Positions 15,648 to 28,273 of a DNA stretch of 40,148 nucleotides are shown here, piece after piece (the stretch's first letter is position 1; each line of letters opens with the position of its first letter). This DNA comes from Microbacterium sp. (GTDB taxonomy: Bacteria > Actinomycetota > Actinomycetes > Actinomycetales > Microbacteriaceae). The notes under the pieces were generated by a model. The model made no database searches and was not told the DNA's origin. It worked only from the letters and a program-made list of their open reading frames with translations. The stretch spans positions 1 through 40,148 of the forward strand of contig NZ_JAPLAI010000015.1 in the NCBI RefSeq assembly GCF_026393345.1. Reading direction: 5' to 3'. The translations under genes were made by a program, and so were the position numbers.

Positions 15648-16954
15648 GCGAGAGCTTCCTCATCCGCGGGGCACGTCCGGAAGGGACGGATGCGGTCGAC
15701 GTCCGGCTGCAGGACGGGATCATCGCCGAAATCGGCACCGGGCTGAGCGCCGGGGGTGCCACGGTCATCGACGCGGACGGACTCGTCGCCCTGCCCGGAC
15801 TCGTCGATCTGCACACGCACCTGCGTGAACCCGGTTACGAGGCGAGTGAGACCGTGCTGTCCGGTTCCCGTGCGGGCGCCGCCGGCGGATTCACCGCGCT
15901 GTTCGCGATGCCCAACACGTCCCCGGTGGCCGACACAGCGGGCGTCGTCGAGCAGGAACTCGCCCTCGGCGAGGCCGCCGGCTACGTCACGGTGCAGCCC
16001 ATCGGCGCGGTCACGGTCGGGCAGAAGGGCGAGCGCCTTGCGGAACTCGGCGCCATGGCCCGATCCCGCGCCCAGGTGCGCGTCTTCAGTGACGACGGCT
16101 TCTGCGTCTGGGACCCGCTCATCATGCGCCGCGCCCTCGAATACGTGAAGGCGTTCGACGGGGCCGTCGCCCAGCACGCGCAGGATCCCCGGCTCACCGA
16201 GGGCGCCCAGATGAACGAGGGCACCGTCTCGGCCGAGCTGGGACTCACCGGCTGGCCCGCGGTCGCCGAGGAATCGATCATCGCCCGCGACGTGCTCCTC
16301 GCCGAGCACGTCGGCTCCCGCCTGCACGTCTGCCACCTGTCCACGGCGGGTTCGGTCGACATCATCCGGTGGGCCAAGAAGCGCGGCGTGAACGTGACCG
16401 CCGAGGTCACCCCGCACCACCTGCTCCTCACCGAGGACCTCGCCCGCGGCTACGACGCCCGCTTCAAGGTCAACCCGCCGCTGCGGCGCGAAGAGGACGT
16501 CCTCGCGGTCCGTGAGGGCCTCGCTGACGGGACGATCGACATCGTCGCGACCGACCACGCCCCGCATCCCGCCGAGGCGAAGGCCTGCGAATGGTCCGCC
16601 GCGGCCAATGGCATGGTGGGCCTGGAGAGCGCCCTCCGCGTCGTGCAGCAGTCCATGGTCGACACCGGCCTACTCGACTGGGCCGACGTGGCACGCGTGC
16701 TCAGCCGCACCCCGGCCCGGATCGGCCGCCTGGCCGGCCACGGCCGTCCGATCGCGGTGGGCGAACCCGCCCACCTGACGCTGCACGACCCTGCGGCCGG
16801 CGGCGTCTTCACCCCCGAGGACCTGCACGGACGCAGCGCCAACTCCCCGTACCTGGGGCGCGAATTGCCGGGCCGTGTGGCCTGGACGTTCCACGGCGGC
16901 GTCGCGACCCTGCGCGATGGCGTCCTCACCGCCGCAGAGGAGATCGTCCGATGA
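15644..16954 (+). CDS. pyrC: Dihydroorotase, type I
   Basis: Cyclises carbamoyl aspartate to dihydroorotate with a bound metal centre. The 436-residue amidohydrolase has [10 protein letters not shown] near residues 55-64, the metal Asp in VFSDDGF near 151, His in AQHAQDPRL near 178, His in [11 protein letters not shown] near 231, and the catalytic Asp in ATDHAPH near 304. The length matches the Bacillus-type enzyme. It overlaps pyrB (ATGA) and the next membrane-protein gene (ATGA), so translation is coupled along the operon. Confidence 0.96.
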   Translation: MSESFLIRGARPEGTDAVDVRLQDGIIAEIGTGLSAGGATVIDADGLVALPGLVDLHTHLREPGYEASETVLSGSRAGAAGGFTALFAMPNTSPVADTAGVVEQELALGEAAGYVTVQPIGAVTVGQKGERLAELGAMARSRAQVRVFSDDGFCVWDPLIMRRALEYVKAFDGAVAQHAQDPRLTEGAQMNEGTVSAELGLTGWPAVAEESIIARDVLLAEHVGSRLHVCHLSTAGSVDIIRWAKKRGVNVTAEVTPHHLLLTEDLARGYDARFKVNPPLRREEDVLAVREGLADGTIDIVATDHAPHPAEAKACEWSAAANGMVGLESALRVVQQSMVDTGLLDWADVARVLSRTPARIGRLAGHGRPIAVGEPAHLTLHDPAAGGVFTPEDLHGRSANSPYLGRELPGRVAWTFHGGVATLRDGVLTAAEEIVR

Positions 16955-17463
16955 CCCGCGAAGCCGCCCTGACCCTCATGCTCGCCGTCGCGGTCCTGCT
17001 GATCGGACTCATGGCCTGGGGCTGGTGGCGACGATCCCGACGCGACGCCGGACTCGCCGCCCCGGCCGGCGACTTCCCCGCCGATGCGCACGTGCTCTCC
17101 GGTTTCCCCGGGCTCTACGTCGCCACCACGGCGCACGGCGATGCGCTCAACCGGCTCGCCGTGAAGGGCCTCGCCTTCCGCTCCCGCGGTACCGTCCTCG
17201 TGACGGATGCGGGAGTGGCTCTCGACCTCGCCGGCTCGCCGCGCGTGTTCGTCGCCGCCAGCCGGATCGTCGAGGTCGCCCAGGCGACCGTCGCGATCGA
17301 CCGGGTCGTCGAACGGGACGGTCTCACGCGTCTCAGCTGGCACATCACCGACGACACGGTCGTCGACTCGTACTTCCGCCCCCAGGACACCTCCGCCCGC
17401 GCTCTCGCCGTCGCGATCGAGCCGCTGGTGCCCGCCCACGCCCCGACAGGAACCGACGCATGA
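16951..17463 (+). CDS. PH-like membrane protein of the actinobacterial pyr operon
   Basis: A 170-residue protein with one N-terminal membrane helix (about residues 5-25, ending in WWRRSRR) and a soluble C-terminal domain rich in beta strands. Genes of this kind sit between pyrC and carA in Mycobacterium (Rv1382) and Streptomyces and are annotated as PH-like or export-related proteins; their function is unknown. The start and stop overlap pyrC and carA, each as ATGA. The predicted topology is N-out, C-in by the positive-inside rule. Confidence 0.85.
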   Translation: MTREAALTLMLAVAVLLIGLMAWGWWRRSRRDAGLAAPAGDFPADAHVLSGFPGLYVATTAHGDALNRLAVKGLAFRSRGTVLVTDAGVALDLAGSPRVFVAASRIVEVAQATVAIDRVVERDGLTRLSWHITDDTVVDSYFRPQDTSARALAVAIEPLVPAHAPTGTDA

Positions 17464-18626
17464 CCCTCTTCACCACCGACCCCGCCGTGCTCGTGCTCGA
17501 GGACGGCACCCGCCACGCCGGCCGCGCCTACGGTGCCCGCGGGACGACCCTGGGCGAGGTCGTCTTCTCGACCGGGATGACCGGCTACCAGGAGACGCTC
17601 ACCGACCCGTCCTACGCCGGGCAGATCGTGCTGCAGACCGCGCCCCACATCGGCAACACCGGGATGAACGGGGAAGACACCGAGTCCCGTCGCATCTGGG
17701 TGGCCGGTTACATCGTCCGCGACCCGTCGCGGGTGGTGTCGAACTGGCGCAGCGAGCAGTCGCTCGACGACGCGCTGGAGGCCGACGGCATCGTCGGGAT
17801 CAGCGGCATCGACACCCGCGCCGTGACCCGCCACATCCGCTCCGCCGGGTCCATGCGCGGCGGCATCTTCTCGGGCGCGGCGGCCGGGCTCGACCCGGAG
17901 GAGCAGCTGCGCCTCGTCCGCGAGGCGCCCGAGATGTCGGGCCTGAACCTCTCCGCGTCCGTCTCCGTGGATGTCGCCGAGGTGACCCCTGCCGCGGGGG
18001 AGCGGATCGGGAACCTGGCCGTCCTCGATCTCGGCGTGAAGCAGACGACCATCGACAACCTCGCCGCCCGCGGCTTCGAGGTGCATGTGCTGCCGCAGAG
18101 TGCCACGATCGACGAGATCCGGGCCGTCGACCCGGTCGCGGTGTTCTCGAGCTGCTGCGTGCCGTGCTCGATGACCGGCTGCCCTTCTTCGGTATCTGCT
18201 TCGGTAACCAGCTGCTCGGTCGCGCCCTCGGCTTCGGCACGTACAAGCTGCCCTTCGGTCACCGCGGCATCAACCAGCCGGTGCTCGACAAGACCACCGG
18301 CCGGGTGGAGATCACCGCACACAACCACGGCTTCGCCGTCGACGCCCCGCTGGACGGTCAGACCGACAGCCCGCACGGCTACGGCCGGGTCGAGGTCAGC
18401 CACGTCGGCCTCAACGACAACGTCGTCGAGGGCCTTCGCGCCCTCGACATCCCCGCCTTCTCGGTGCAGTACCACCCTCGACATCCCCGCCTTCTCGGTG
18501 CAGTACCACCCGGAGGCCGCGGCGGGTCCGCACGACGCCAACTACCTGTTCGACCGCTTCCGCGACATGGTGATCGCCGACGTGTCGAACCGCTCCGCTC
18601 GCTCCACGACTGAGGAACAGAAGTAA
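17460..18626 (+). pseudogene. carA: Carbamoyl-phosphate synthase small subunit, glutaminase domain scrambled by two frame lesions
   Basis: Supplies ammonia from glutamine to CarB. From 17460 the reading is normal CarA ([46 protein letters not shown]) up to DPVAVFS at about 18149. There the sequence jumps to ELLRAVLDD, losing roughly 13 codons that normally hold the SNGPGDP motif. The net loss is 3n+1 bases, about 40, with a possible TCGA micro-homology at the junction. The true protein then continues in another frame with [14 protein letters not shown] (catalytic Cys) and AHNHGFAVD. At 18441 a 34-bp unit is duplicated, returning the frame to [20 protein letters not shown]. The frame from 17460 is therefore open to 18626, but about 108 residues (18150-18474) are nonsense and lack the Cys nucleophile. 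It is either a real pseudogene or a sequence error. The carA-carB junction (TAA then ATG) is intact. Confidence 0.88.
18441..18511 (+). repeat. 34-bp tandem duplication inside carA
   Basis: The segment beginning CCCTCGACATCCCC at 18441 is repeated from 18475; 37 consecutive bases match at a period of 34. It encodes [12 protein letters not shown] twice in different frames. Since 34 is 3n+1, it exactly compensates for the upstream frame change at about 18147. Confidence 0.95.
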
Positions 18627-21910
<3,284 letters not shown>

Positions 21911-21914
<4 letters not shown>

Positions 21915-22771
21915 CCTTCGGCGACTCCCTCCGCGAGACGCGCAACTCCTTCGGTCCGTTGTGCGTCGGCATCGACCCGCACGAGCATCTGTTGCGGGCC
22001 TGGGATCTCGAGGTGTCCGCCCGGGGCGTGCGCGAATTCGGTCTGCGGACGGTCGCTGCATCCGCCGGCCGGGTCGGCGTGGTGAAACCTCAGGTGTCGT
22101 TCTTCGAACGGTTCGGCTCCGCCGGATTCCAGGCGCTCGAGGCGGTCATGGCGGCCGCACGTGACGCCGGCCTTCTCGTCATCGCCGACGCCAAGCGCGG
22201 TGACATCGGGACCACGATGGACGGGTACACCGCCGCCTGGCTGTCTCCCGGTTCGCCGTTGGAGGCGGACGCGGTGACGGTCAGCCCCTACCTCGGCGCC
22301 GGATCGCTGCAGGCGACGTTCGCGTTCGCCCTGCAGCATGGCAAGGGGGTCTTCGTCCTCGCCGCGACCAGCAACCCGGAGGGACGCGTGCTGCAGCGCG
22401 CCGTCCCGCATGCCGGTGAGGGGCACGCCGGCTCCGTCGCCGCCGAGGTCGTCGAGACGGTGTCCGCCTGGACGCGCACGGCGGAACCGGATGCGGCACT
22501 GTCCTCGGTGGGCTTCGTCATCGGCGCGACCGTCGACCGGGCGGACGCGGGCCTGCCCGCACGCCTGTCGCCCGCGGCCCCCATCCTCGCCCCGGGCTTC
22601 GGTGCGCAGGGCGCGGAGCCGCGCGACCTGGCTCGCCTGTTCGGCCCGGACGCGCACGCCGTGATCGCGAGCGAGAGCCGCAGCATCCTTTCGGCCGGTC
22701 CCGATCCGGTGGCGCTGGCCGCCCGGATCGACGAGCGCCGCGCGCTGTACTCGGAGGATCAGCATGGTTGA
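21911..22771 (+). CDS. pyrF: Orotidine-5'-phosphate decarboxylase, type 2
   Basis: Decarboxylates OMP to UMP. The 286-residue protein is of the longer actinobacterial type, with [11 protein letters not shown] near residue 17, [12 protein letters not shown] near 58, the catalytic [15 protein letters not shown] near 92-107, and [11 protein letters not shown] near 123. The GTG at 21911 overlaps the carB stop. Streptomyces has pyrD between carB and pyrF; here it is absent, so dihydroorotate dehydrogenase must be encoded elsewhere. The 3' end overlaps the gmk start by 8 bp. Confidence 0.95.
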
Positions 22772-23660
22772 CGCTCAGCACCCGCCCGAGGTGGACCGCG
22801 CCGCGGCCTCCCGGAAGGCCGTGGAGGCGCGGCGCGCCCGGGCGAGCGTGAAGCGCGACCTCACCACCCGGGTCGTGACGCCGCAGGAGGTGCTCCGTCG
22901 CGCCGAGGCCGACCCGACCTCGGCCGCCGGCACGCTCCGCGTTCCCGACTTCCTCACCGCGTTGCCCGCGATCGGGCAGAGCAAGCGCGACCGCATCCTG
23001 GAGCAGCTCGGCATCTCGCCGGTGAAGCGGCTCGGGGGCCTGGGCGTGCGTCAGCGGGCATCGCTCCGGGAGTGGCTGGATGCGCGGATGCCGGAGCCCG
23101 AACCCCGGCCGCAGCGTAGCCGGCTGCTGGTGATGGCAGGCCCCACCGCCGTCGGCAAAGGCACCGTCGCCGCCCACATCAAGGAGCACCACCCCGAGAT
23201 CCTGCTGTCGGTGTCCGCGACCACGCGCGCGCCGCGCCCGGGCGAGGTCGACGGTGAGCACTACTACTTCGTCGACGACGAGACTTTCGACGCCATGATC
23301 GCGTCCGGGGAGCTGCTCGAATACGCGACCGTGCACAACCGGCACCGCTACGGCACGCCGCGGGCGCCCATCGAGAAGGCGCTCCGCGAGGGCCGCACGG
23401 TGCTGCTGGAGATCGACCTGCAGGGCGCCCGTCAGGTGCGAGAGGCCGCGGCCGACGCCGCGCTGGTGTTCCTCCTGCCCCCGAGCTGGGACGAACTGGT
23501 GCAGCGGCTCGTGGGACGCGGCACCGAGGATGCGGAAGAGCGGGCGCGGCGGCTGAAGACCGCACGCCGCGAACTCGCCGCGCAGCACGAATTCGACTAC
23601 CGGGTGGTCAACGCGGACGTGGCCGAGGCTGCCCGCGAGGTCGCCGCGCTCGCGCACTGA
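22764..23660 (+). CDS. gmk: Fusion of actinobacterial IHF-like (mIHF) domain and guanylate kinase
   Basis: A 298-residue protein. Residues about 10-112 match the actinobacterial integration host factor (RKAVEARRARASVKRDL basic helix, TLRVPDFLTALPAIGQSKRDRI, then LGISPVKRLGGLGVRQRASL helix-two-turn-helix). Residues about 120-298 are guanylate kinase: P-loop AGPTAVGKGTV near 124-134, SVSATTRAPRPGEVDG, the YYFVDDETF segment, VLLEIDLQGARQV, and the lid region near 240. In Mycobacterium and Streptomyces these are two adjacent genes in the same position (pyrF-mihF-gmk-rpoZ). There is no stop, frameshift or internal ribosome-binding site visible between the domains, so it is a true single frame. It should phosphorylate GMP and may also bind DNA; the second point is inference. 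Confidence 0.93.
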   Translation: MVDAQHPPEVDRAAASRKAVEARRARASVKRDLTTRVVTPQEVLRRAEADPTSAAGTLRVPDFLTALPAIGQSKRDRILEQLGISPVKRLGGLGVRQRASLREWLDARMPEPEPRPQRSRLLVMAGPTAVGKGTVAAHIKEHHPEILLSVSATTRAPRPGEVDGEHYYFVDDETFDAMIASGELLEYATVHNRHRYGTPRAPIEKALREGRTVLLEIDLQGARQVREAAADAALVFLLPPSWDELVQRLVGRGTEDAEERARRLKTARRELAAQHEFDYRVVNADVAEAAREVAALAH

Positions 23661-23693
23661 CCCCGGACGAGGTCACCCGGCGCCGCACACTGT

Positions 23694-23736
23694 TAGAATC
23701 GGATAAGGCTTGCGCGCGTCGACCCTGATGCGCGCA
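23694..23736 (+). promoter_or_regulatory. rpoZ promoter -10 and leader hairpin
   Basis: TAGAAT at 23694-23699 is a good -10 box. It predicts a leader of about 73 nt that contains TGCGCGC (23711-23717) paired with GCGCGCA (23730-23736), followed by a strong AGGAGG ribosome-binding site. The hairpin may stabilise or regulate the message; no known riboswitch is recognised. Confidence 0.55.
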
Positions 23737-23778
23737 TCCGCCGTCTTCCACCGACATCCCGAACCAGGAGGTTCCGCC

Positions 23779-24033
23779 ATGGCAGGGAACAATCAGGGCA
23801 TCATCGACCCGCCGATCGACAGCCTCCTCGAGAAGGTCGACTCGAAGTACCAGCTGGTCATCTACGCATCCAAGCGGGCGCGCCAGATCAACGACTACTA
23901 CTCCGACCTCCACGAGGGCAACCTGTTCGACAACGTCGGGCCGCTCGTCGACTCGACGATCGAGGACAAGCCGCTGACGATCGCGCTCCACGAGATCAAC
24001 GAGGACAAGCTGCGCCTGCGCGCGGCTGAGTGA
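23779..24033 (+). CDS. rpoZ: RNA polymerase omega subunit
   Basis: Small subunit that assists beta-prime folding and RNA polymerase assembly. The 84-residue protein starts [17 protein letters not shown] and contains the omega core [19 protein letters not shown] and the actinobacterial C-terminal [18 protein letters not shown]. The ATG at 23779 was chosen over longer frames because AGGAGG (23766-23771) lies 7 nt upstream. It has its own promoter. In Streptomyces coaBC and metK follow; here metK follows directly. Confidence 0.96.
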   Translation: MAGNNQGIIDPPIDSLLEKVDSKYQLVIYASKRARQINDYYSDLHEGNLFDNVGPLVDSTIEDKPLTIALHEINEDKLRLRAAE

Positions 24034-24064
24034 CACCCTCACTTCCACTTCGTTTTGTGACGCG

Positions 24065-24088
24065 GCCCCGGCACCTGGTGTCCGGGGC
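24065..24088 (+). terminator. Hairpin between rpoZ and metK
   Basis: GCCCCGG (24065-24071) pairs perfectly with CCGGGGC (24082-24088) around a partly self-complementary 10-nt centre, 31 bp after the rpoZ stop. It could end the rpoZ transcript before the metK promoter. Confidence 0.55.
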
Positions 24089-24094
24089 TGCGGG

Positions 24095-24115
24095 CATAAT
24101 GGCGGGCGTCCCGCC
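24095..24115 (+). promoter_or_regulatory. metK -10 box with inverted repeat at the start site
   Basis: CATAAT at 24095-24100 is the probable -10. GGCGGG-CGT-CCCGCC (24101-24115) follows at once and would overlap the transcription start. A GGAG (24122-24125) precedes the metK ATG by 5 nt. The leader is too short for a SAM riboswitch. Confidence 0.5.
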
Positions 24116-24130
24116 GATACTGGAGCACCG

Positions 24131-25324
24131 ATGAGCGAGAAGCGCCTGTTCACGTCCGAGTCCGTCACGGAGGGGCATCCGGACAAGATCTGCGACCAGA
24201 TCTCCGACTCGATCCTCGACGCGCTGCTCGCCGTCGACAAGGACAGCCGGGTCGCCGTGGAGACCCTCGTCACCACCGGGCTCGTGCACGTCGCCGGCGA
24301 GGTGCGCACCGAGGGGTACGTCGACATCCCGACGATCGTGCGCCAGGTCGTCAACCGGATCGGCTACACCTCCAGCGAGACCGGCTTCGACGGTGACTCG
24401 TGCGGAGTGAGCGTCTCGATCGGGGAACAGTCCACCGACATCGCGCACGGCGTCGACACGGCGCTCGAGCGCCGGGAGGACGGCTCATCCGACCCGCACG
24501 ACGCGCAGGGTGCCGGCGACCAGGGCATCATGTTCGGTTACGCCACCACCGAGACGCCGCAGCTGATGCCGATGGCGATCTGGACGGCGCACCGCATCGC
24601 GGAACGTCTCACCGACGCCCGCCGGTCCGGTGCGCTGCCATTCCTGCGTCCCGACGGCAAGACCCAGGTCACCCTCGGGTACGACGGCAGCGTCCCGCGC
24701 ACGGTCGAAACCGTGGTGCTGTCCACGCAGCACCAGCCCGACATCTCGCAGACCGCGCTTCGCGCCGCGGTGCAGGCGGAGGTCATCGAACCCGTCCTCG
24801 CCCAGACCGGCCTCGACCTGTCCGGGGTGGAGTTCTTCATCAACCCCGCCGGGCCGTTCGTCACCGGCGGGCCCAAGGGCGACGCCGGCCTCACCGGCCG
24901 CAAGATCATCATCGACACGTACGGCGGCGCCTCGCGCCACGGCGGCGGTGCGTTCAGCGGCAAGGACCCCTCCAAGGTCGACCGCTCCGCCGCGTACGCG
25001 ATGCGCTGGGTCGCCAAGAACGCGGTCGCTGCGGGTCTCGCCGACCGGCTCGAGGTGCAAGTGGCCTACGCCATCGGTAAGGCGAAGCCCGTCGGGCTCT
25101 ACGTCGAATCCTTCGGGACCGGGCACGTGTCGGACGACGTCATCACGCACGCCATCCTCGACGTGTTCGATCTGCGTCCCTCCGCGATCGTCGAGCGCCT
25201 CGACCTTCTCCGCCCGATTTACGCCCAGACCGCGGCCTACGGCCACTTCGGCCGCGAGCTGCCCGACTTCACCTGGGAGCGGCTGGACCGCGTCGACGAG
25301 CTCCGCGACGCCGCCGGGCTCTGA
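24131..25324 (+). CDS. metK: S-adenosylmethionine synthetase
   Basis: Forms SAM from methionine and ATP. The 397-residue protein carries the family signatures: [19 protein letters not shown] at residues 8-26 (His17 at the active site), [12 protein letters not shown] near 125-136, and the phosphate-loop signature [19 protein letters not shown] near 275-293. It has a complete C-terminal domain ending in [10 protein letters not shown]. The ATG is supported by GGAG 5 nt upstream. priA starts 7 bp after the stop and is probably co-transcribed. Confidence 0.98.
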   Translation: MSEKRLFTSESVTEGHPDKICDQISDSILDALLAVDKDSRVAVETLVTTGLVHVAGEVRTEGYVDIPTIVRQVVNRIGYTSSETGFDGDSCGVSVSIGEQSTDIAHGVDTALERREDGSSDPHDAQGAGDQGIMFGYATTETPQLMPMAIWTAHRIAERLTDARRSGALPFLRPDGKTQVTLGYDGSVPRTVETVVLSTQHQPDISQTALRAAVQAEVIEPVLAQTGLDLSGVEFFINPAGPFVTGGPKGDAGLTGRKIIIDTYGGASRHGGGAFSGKDPSKVDRSAAYAMRWVAKNAVAAGLADRLEVQVAYAIGKAKPVGLYVESFGTGHVSDDVITHAILDVFDLRPSAIVERLDLLRPIYAQTAAYGHFGRELPDFTWERLDRVDELRDAAGL

Positions 25325-25331
25325 GCGCAGC

Positions 25332-27311
25332 GTGAGCACCCGACGCGTCGCGCGCGTGCTCGTCGACTCACCCCTGCCACAGCTCGACCGCCTCTTCGAC
25401 TACGAGATCCCGACCGAACTCGCCGACACCGCCGTGCCCGGCGTCCGGGTCAAGGTGCCGCTGCGCTCCGCGGGCCGGGTGATCGAGGGGTACCTCGTCG
25501 AGGTGGGGAAGGCGGCGGATGCGGACCGACCGCTGTCCGCCGTCGACCAGGTCGTCTCACCCGTCCCCGTGCTGCCCGACCGGCTCTACCGGCTTTCCCG
25601 CCGGCTCGCCGACCGCGCCGCCGGAAGCGCGGGCCACATCCTGCGCCTCGCGATCCCGCGGCGGATGGTGCGTGCAGAGAAGACGTTCCTCGCCGCGCCC
25701 ACCCCCGTCGCGCCCGTCATCTCCGCCGAGCAGCTGCGGTGGGCGCAGGACGTGCTGGCCGCCTACCCGACGCTCGCCGGTTCCCTGGACGCCGCCGCCC
25801 GCTGCGCGGTCGACGCACCGCCGCGCACCCTCACCCTCCCCGACGGCACCGTCGTCGGTGCCTGGGCGGTGCTGCTGACCGCGGCCGCCGTCGTGAACCT
25901 CGCCGCCGGCCGCAGCGCCGTGCTCGTGGTGCCGGACCACCGCGACCAGGACCAGCTGGCCGCCGCACTGGCGGCACATCTGCCGACCGACGCCGTGGTT
26001 CGCGACGACGCCCGCCGCCCCGCGCCCGCCCGGTATGCCGCCTACCTCCGCATCCTCGCCGACGCGCCCTGCGTCGTCATCGGAAACCGTTCCGCGGTGT
26101 ACGCGCCCGCGGCGAACACCGGACTCGTGGCGCTATGGGACGACGGCGATCCGCTGCTGGGCGAACCGCTCAGCCCCGGCGTGCACGCCCGCGACGCCGC
26201 GCTCCTGCGTCAGGAACTCGAGGGCGGCGCGCTCCTGTTCGCCGGTCACACCCGCACGACCGAGGTGGAGCGTCTCGTCGGCATCGGTTGGGTGCGCGAG
26301 GTCCCCGCCACGCGGCGGCAGAGCCCCCGTGTCGTGCTCAGCCCGCCGGCCGACGGCCCGGGCTCCGCCCGCATCCCGTCCTCCGCCTTCACGGCGGTCC
26401 GGCAAGCCCTCGCCGATGGGCCCGTGCTGGTGCAGGTCGCCCGCCCCGGATACTCGCCCGTGATGGTGTGCGCCGACTGCCGCCGCCCGGCGCGCTGCGC
26501 CCACTGCACGGGTCCGCTCCGAGCCCGGAACGCCCGCACCCGCCCGGACTGCGCGTGGTGCGGCAGGTCGTCCGTGGGCTGGCGGTGCACGAACTGCGAG
26601 GGCACCGGGTTGCGCCTGGCATCGGCAGGCAGCGAGCGCACCGCCGATGAGCTCGGCCGCGCCTTCCCGAACACCCGGGTCATCATCGCCGACGCCGACC
26701 ATCCGGTCCTGCAGGTCGACGCCCGGCCGGCGCTCGTCGTCGCCACGCGGGGTGCGGAGCCTCCCGCCGACGGCGGCTACCGGGCCGTGCTGCTCCTCGA
26801 CGGCGAACGGATGCTGCTGGCGGACGATCTCCGCATCGGCGAGTTCTGCCTGCGATGGTGGTCGAACGCGGCCGCACTCGCGACCCCGGGCGCACCCGTG
26901 CATCTCGTCGGGGTCACCGGTCCCGCCGCGCGCGCCCTCGCCACCTGGACTCAGCCGGCCTACGCCCGTACCGAACTCGCCGAGCGCGCGCCGCTCAAGA
27001 TGCCGCCGACCGTGCGCGTCGCCGTCGTCGAGGGTCCGCCCGCGTCGGTGATGCAGGCGCTGGCGGCGGTGCACACCGACGTGCCGGCGCTGCCGGAGGA
27101 TGCGATCCTCGGGCCCGTGCGGGTCCCGGGCACCGACGACACACTCGAGCGGGCGCTGGTGCGGTTCGATTACGCCTCGGGAGCCGCGGTCGCCAAGACG
27201 CTCCGCGCGGCGGTCGTCGCCGACGCGGTGCGCGCCCGCCGACCCCGGCGCGGCGGAGCGGCCCGCAATACACTCAGAGTGCGGGTCGATGTGCCCGACC
27301 CCGATCTGTGA
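25332..27311 (+). CDS. priA: Primosomal protein N' (PriA), actinobacterial type without helicase motifs
   Basis: PriA restarts stalled replication forks. The 659-residue protein has the N-terminal 3'-DNA-binding domain (ARVLVDSPLPQLDRLFDYEIP; GVRVKVPLRSAGRVIEGYLVEV) and the zinc cluster typical of PriA: CADCRRPARCAHC near residues 380-392, CAWCG near 406-410, and CTNCEGTG near 419-426. The P-loop and DEEH box are not found; VVIGNRSAVYAPAANTGLVALWDDGDPL takes the place of the DEAH region in two stretches. Actinobacterial PriA proteins commonly show this loss, so it is probably a DNA-binding scaffold without ATP-driven unwinding. The GTG start is 7 bp after metK. fmt follows after a 41-bp gap. 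Confidence 0.92.
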   Translation: MSTRRVARVLVDSPLPQLDRLFDYEIPTELADTAVPGVRVKVPLRSAGRVIEGYLVEVGKAADADRPLSAVDQVVSPVPVLPDRLYRLSRRLADRAAGSAGHILRLAIPRRMVRAEKTFLAAPTPVAPVISAEQLRWAQDVLAAYPTLAGSLDAAARCAVDAPPRTLTLPDGTVVGAWAVLLTAAAVVNLAAGRSAVLVVPDHRDQDQLAAALAAHLPTDAVVRDDARRPAPARYAAYLRILADAPCVVIGNRSAVYAPAANTGLVALWDDGDPLLGEPLSPGVHARDAALLRQELEGGALLFAGHTRTTEVERLVGIGWVREVPATRRQSPRVVLSPPADGPGSARIPSSAFTAVRQALADGPVLVQVARPGYSPVMVCADCRRPARCAHCTGPLRARNARTRPDCAWCGRSSVGWRCTNCEGTGLRLASAGSERTADELGRAFPNTRVIIADADHPVLQVDARPALVVATRGAEPPADGGYRAVLLLDGERMLLADDLRIGEFCLRWWSNAAALATPGAPVHLVGVTGPAARALATWTQPAYARTELAERAPLKMPPTVRVAVVEGPPASVMQALAAVHTDVPALPEDAILGPVRVPGTDDTLERALVRFDYASGAAVAKTLRAAVVADAVRARRPRRGGAARNTLRVRVDVPDPDL

Positions 27312-27352
27312 CCCCCGTCACCCACCCCGTCTCTCATTCCATCTGGAGCTTC

Positions 27353-28273
27353 ATGCGTCTCGTCTTCGCGGGCACCCCCGCGGCCGCCGTCCCCTCGCTA
27401 CGCCGGATCGCCGCATCCGGTCACGAGATCGCGACCGTGGTCACCCGCAGGGACGCACCGCTCGGACGGAAACGCGTGCTCACACCGTCCGCCGTGGCAC
27501 AGGTCGCGACGGAACTCGGCCTTCCGGTCCTGCGCACCGACCGCCTCGACGCGGCCGCGACCGACACGCTGACGGCGCTCCAGCCGGACCTCGGCGTCAT
27601 CGTCGCCTACGGCGGTCTCGTCCGGGAACCGCTGCTGTCGGCGCCCGCGCACGGCTGGATCAACCTGCACTTCTCGCTGCTGCCGCGGTGGCGCGGTGCG
27701 GCGCCCGTGCAACACGCCCTCATCGCCGGCGACCGCGAGACCGGGGCGAGCGTGTTCCAGCTGGTACCCGAACTCGACGCCGGCGACGTGTTCGCCGAGG
27801 ACCGGATGCCGGTCCCTCCGGGTGCGACGGCGGGCGACCTGCTCGCGACCCTCGCCGAGACCGGTGCCGACCTGCTGCTGCGCGTGATCGATGAGATCGC
27901 CGCCGGAACCGCGACGGCACGCCCGCAGACCGGGGAACCCACCCTCGCTCCGAAGCTCACGGCGGAGGACGGCCTGATCCGCTGGACGGACAGCGGCGAC
28001 GCCGTCCTGTCCCGCATCCTCGGCACGACACCCGAGCCCGGGGCGCACACGAGCGTCGATGGGGCGCGGGTGAAGATCCTCGCCGTCGGCGGCACTGCCA
28101 CGGATGCGGAGCTCGCGCCCGGCCGCATCCGGAACATCGACGGCGCCTTGCTGGTCGGGACCGCGACCCACCCGATCGTGCTGGAACGCGTGCAGCCGGC
28201 TGGTAAGCAAGCCATGTCGGCGGCTGACTGGTGGCGGGGCCTTCGCACGAACGAGCCGGTGGCCGGAGCATGA
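27353..28273 (+). CDS. fmt: Methionyl-tRNA formyltransferase
   Basis: Formylates initiator Met-tRNA using 10-formyl-THF. The 306-residue protein begins MRLVFAGTPAAAVPSL and has the catalytic core with Asn104 and His106 in INLHFSLLPRWRGAAPVQ, and the catalytic Asp in ELDAGDVF near 142. The C-terminal OB-like tRNA-binding domain runs from about residue 200 (LAPKLTAEDGLIRW). The start is supported by GGAG 4 nt upstream. The stop overlaps the rsmB start (ATGA). Confidence 0.96.
   Translation: MRLVFAGTPAAAVPSLRRIAASGHEIATVVTRRDAPLGRKRVLTPSAVAQVATELGLPVLRTDRLDAAATDTLTALQPDLGVIVAYGGLVREPLLSAPAHGWINLHFSLLPRWRGAAPVQHALIAGDRETGASVFQLVPELDAGDVFAEDRMPVPPGATAGDLLATLAETGADLLLRVIDEIAAGTATARPQTGEPTLAPKLTAEDGLIRWTDSGDAVLSRILGTTPEPGAHTSVDGARVKILAVGGTATDAELAPGRIRNIDGALLVGTATHPIVLERVQPAGKQAMSAADWWRGLRTNEPVAGA

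Noticed and set aside
18147..18475. Programmed frameshifting to rescue carA
   Set aside because: The lesion removes codons rather than only changing frame, no slippery site is evident, and the second change is a plain tandem duplication. Mutation or sequence error is simpler.
24034..24130. SAM riboswitch before metK
   Set aside because: The gap is only 97 bp, and the leader after the -10 box is about 25 nt with no SAM-I, SAM-II or SAM-IV-like core.
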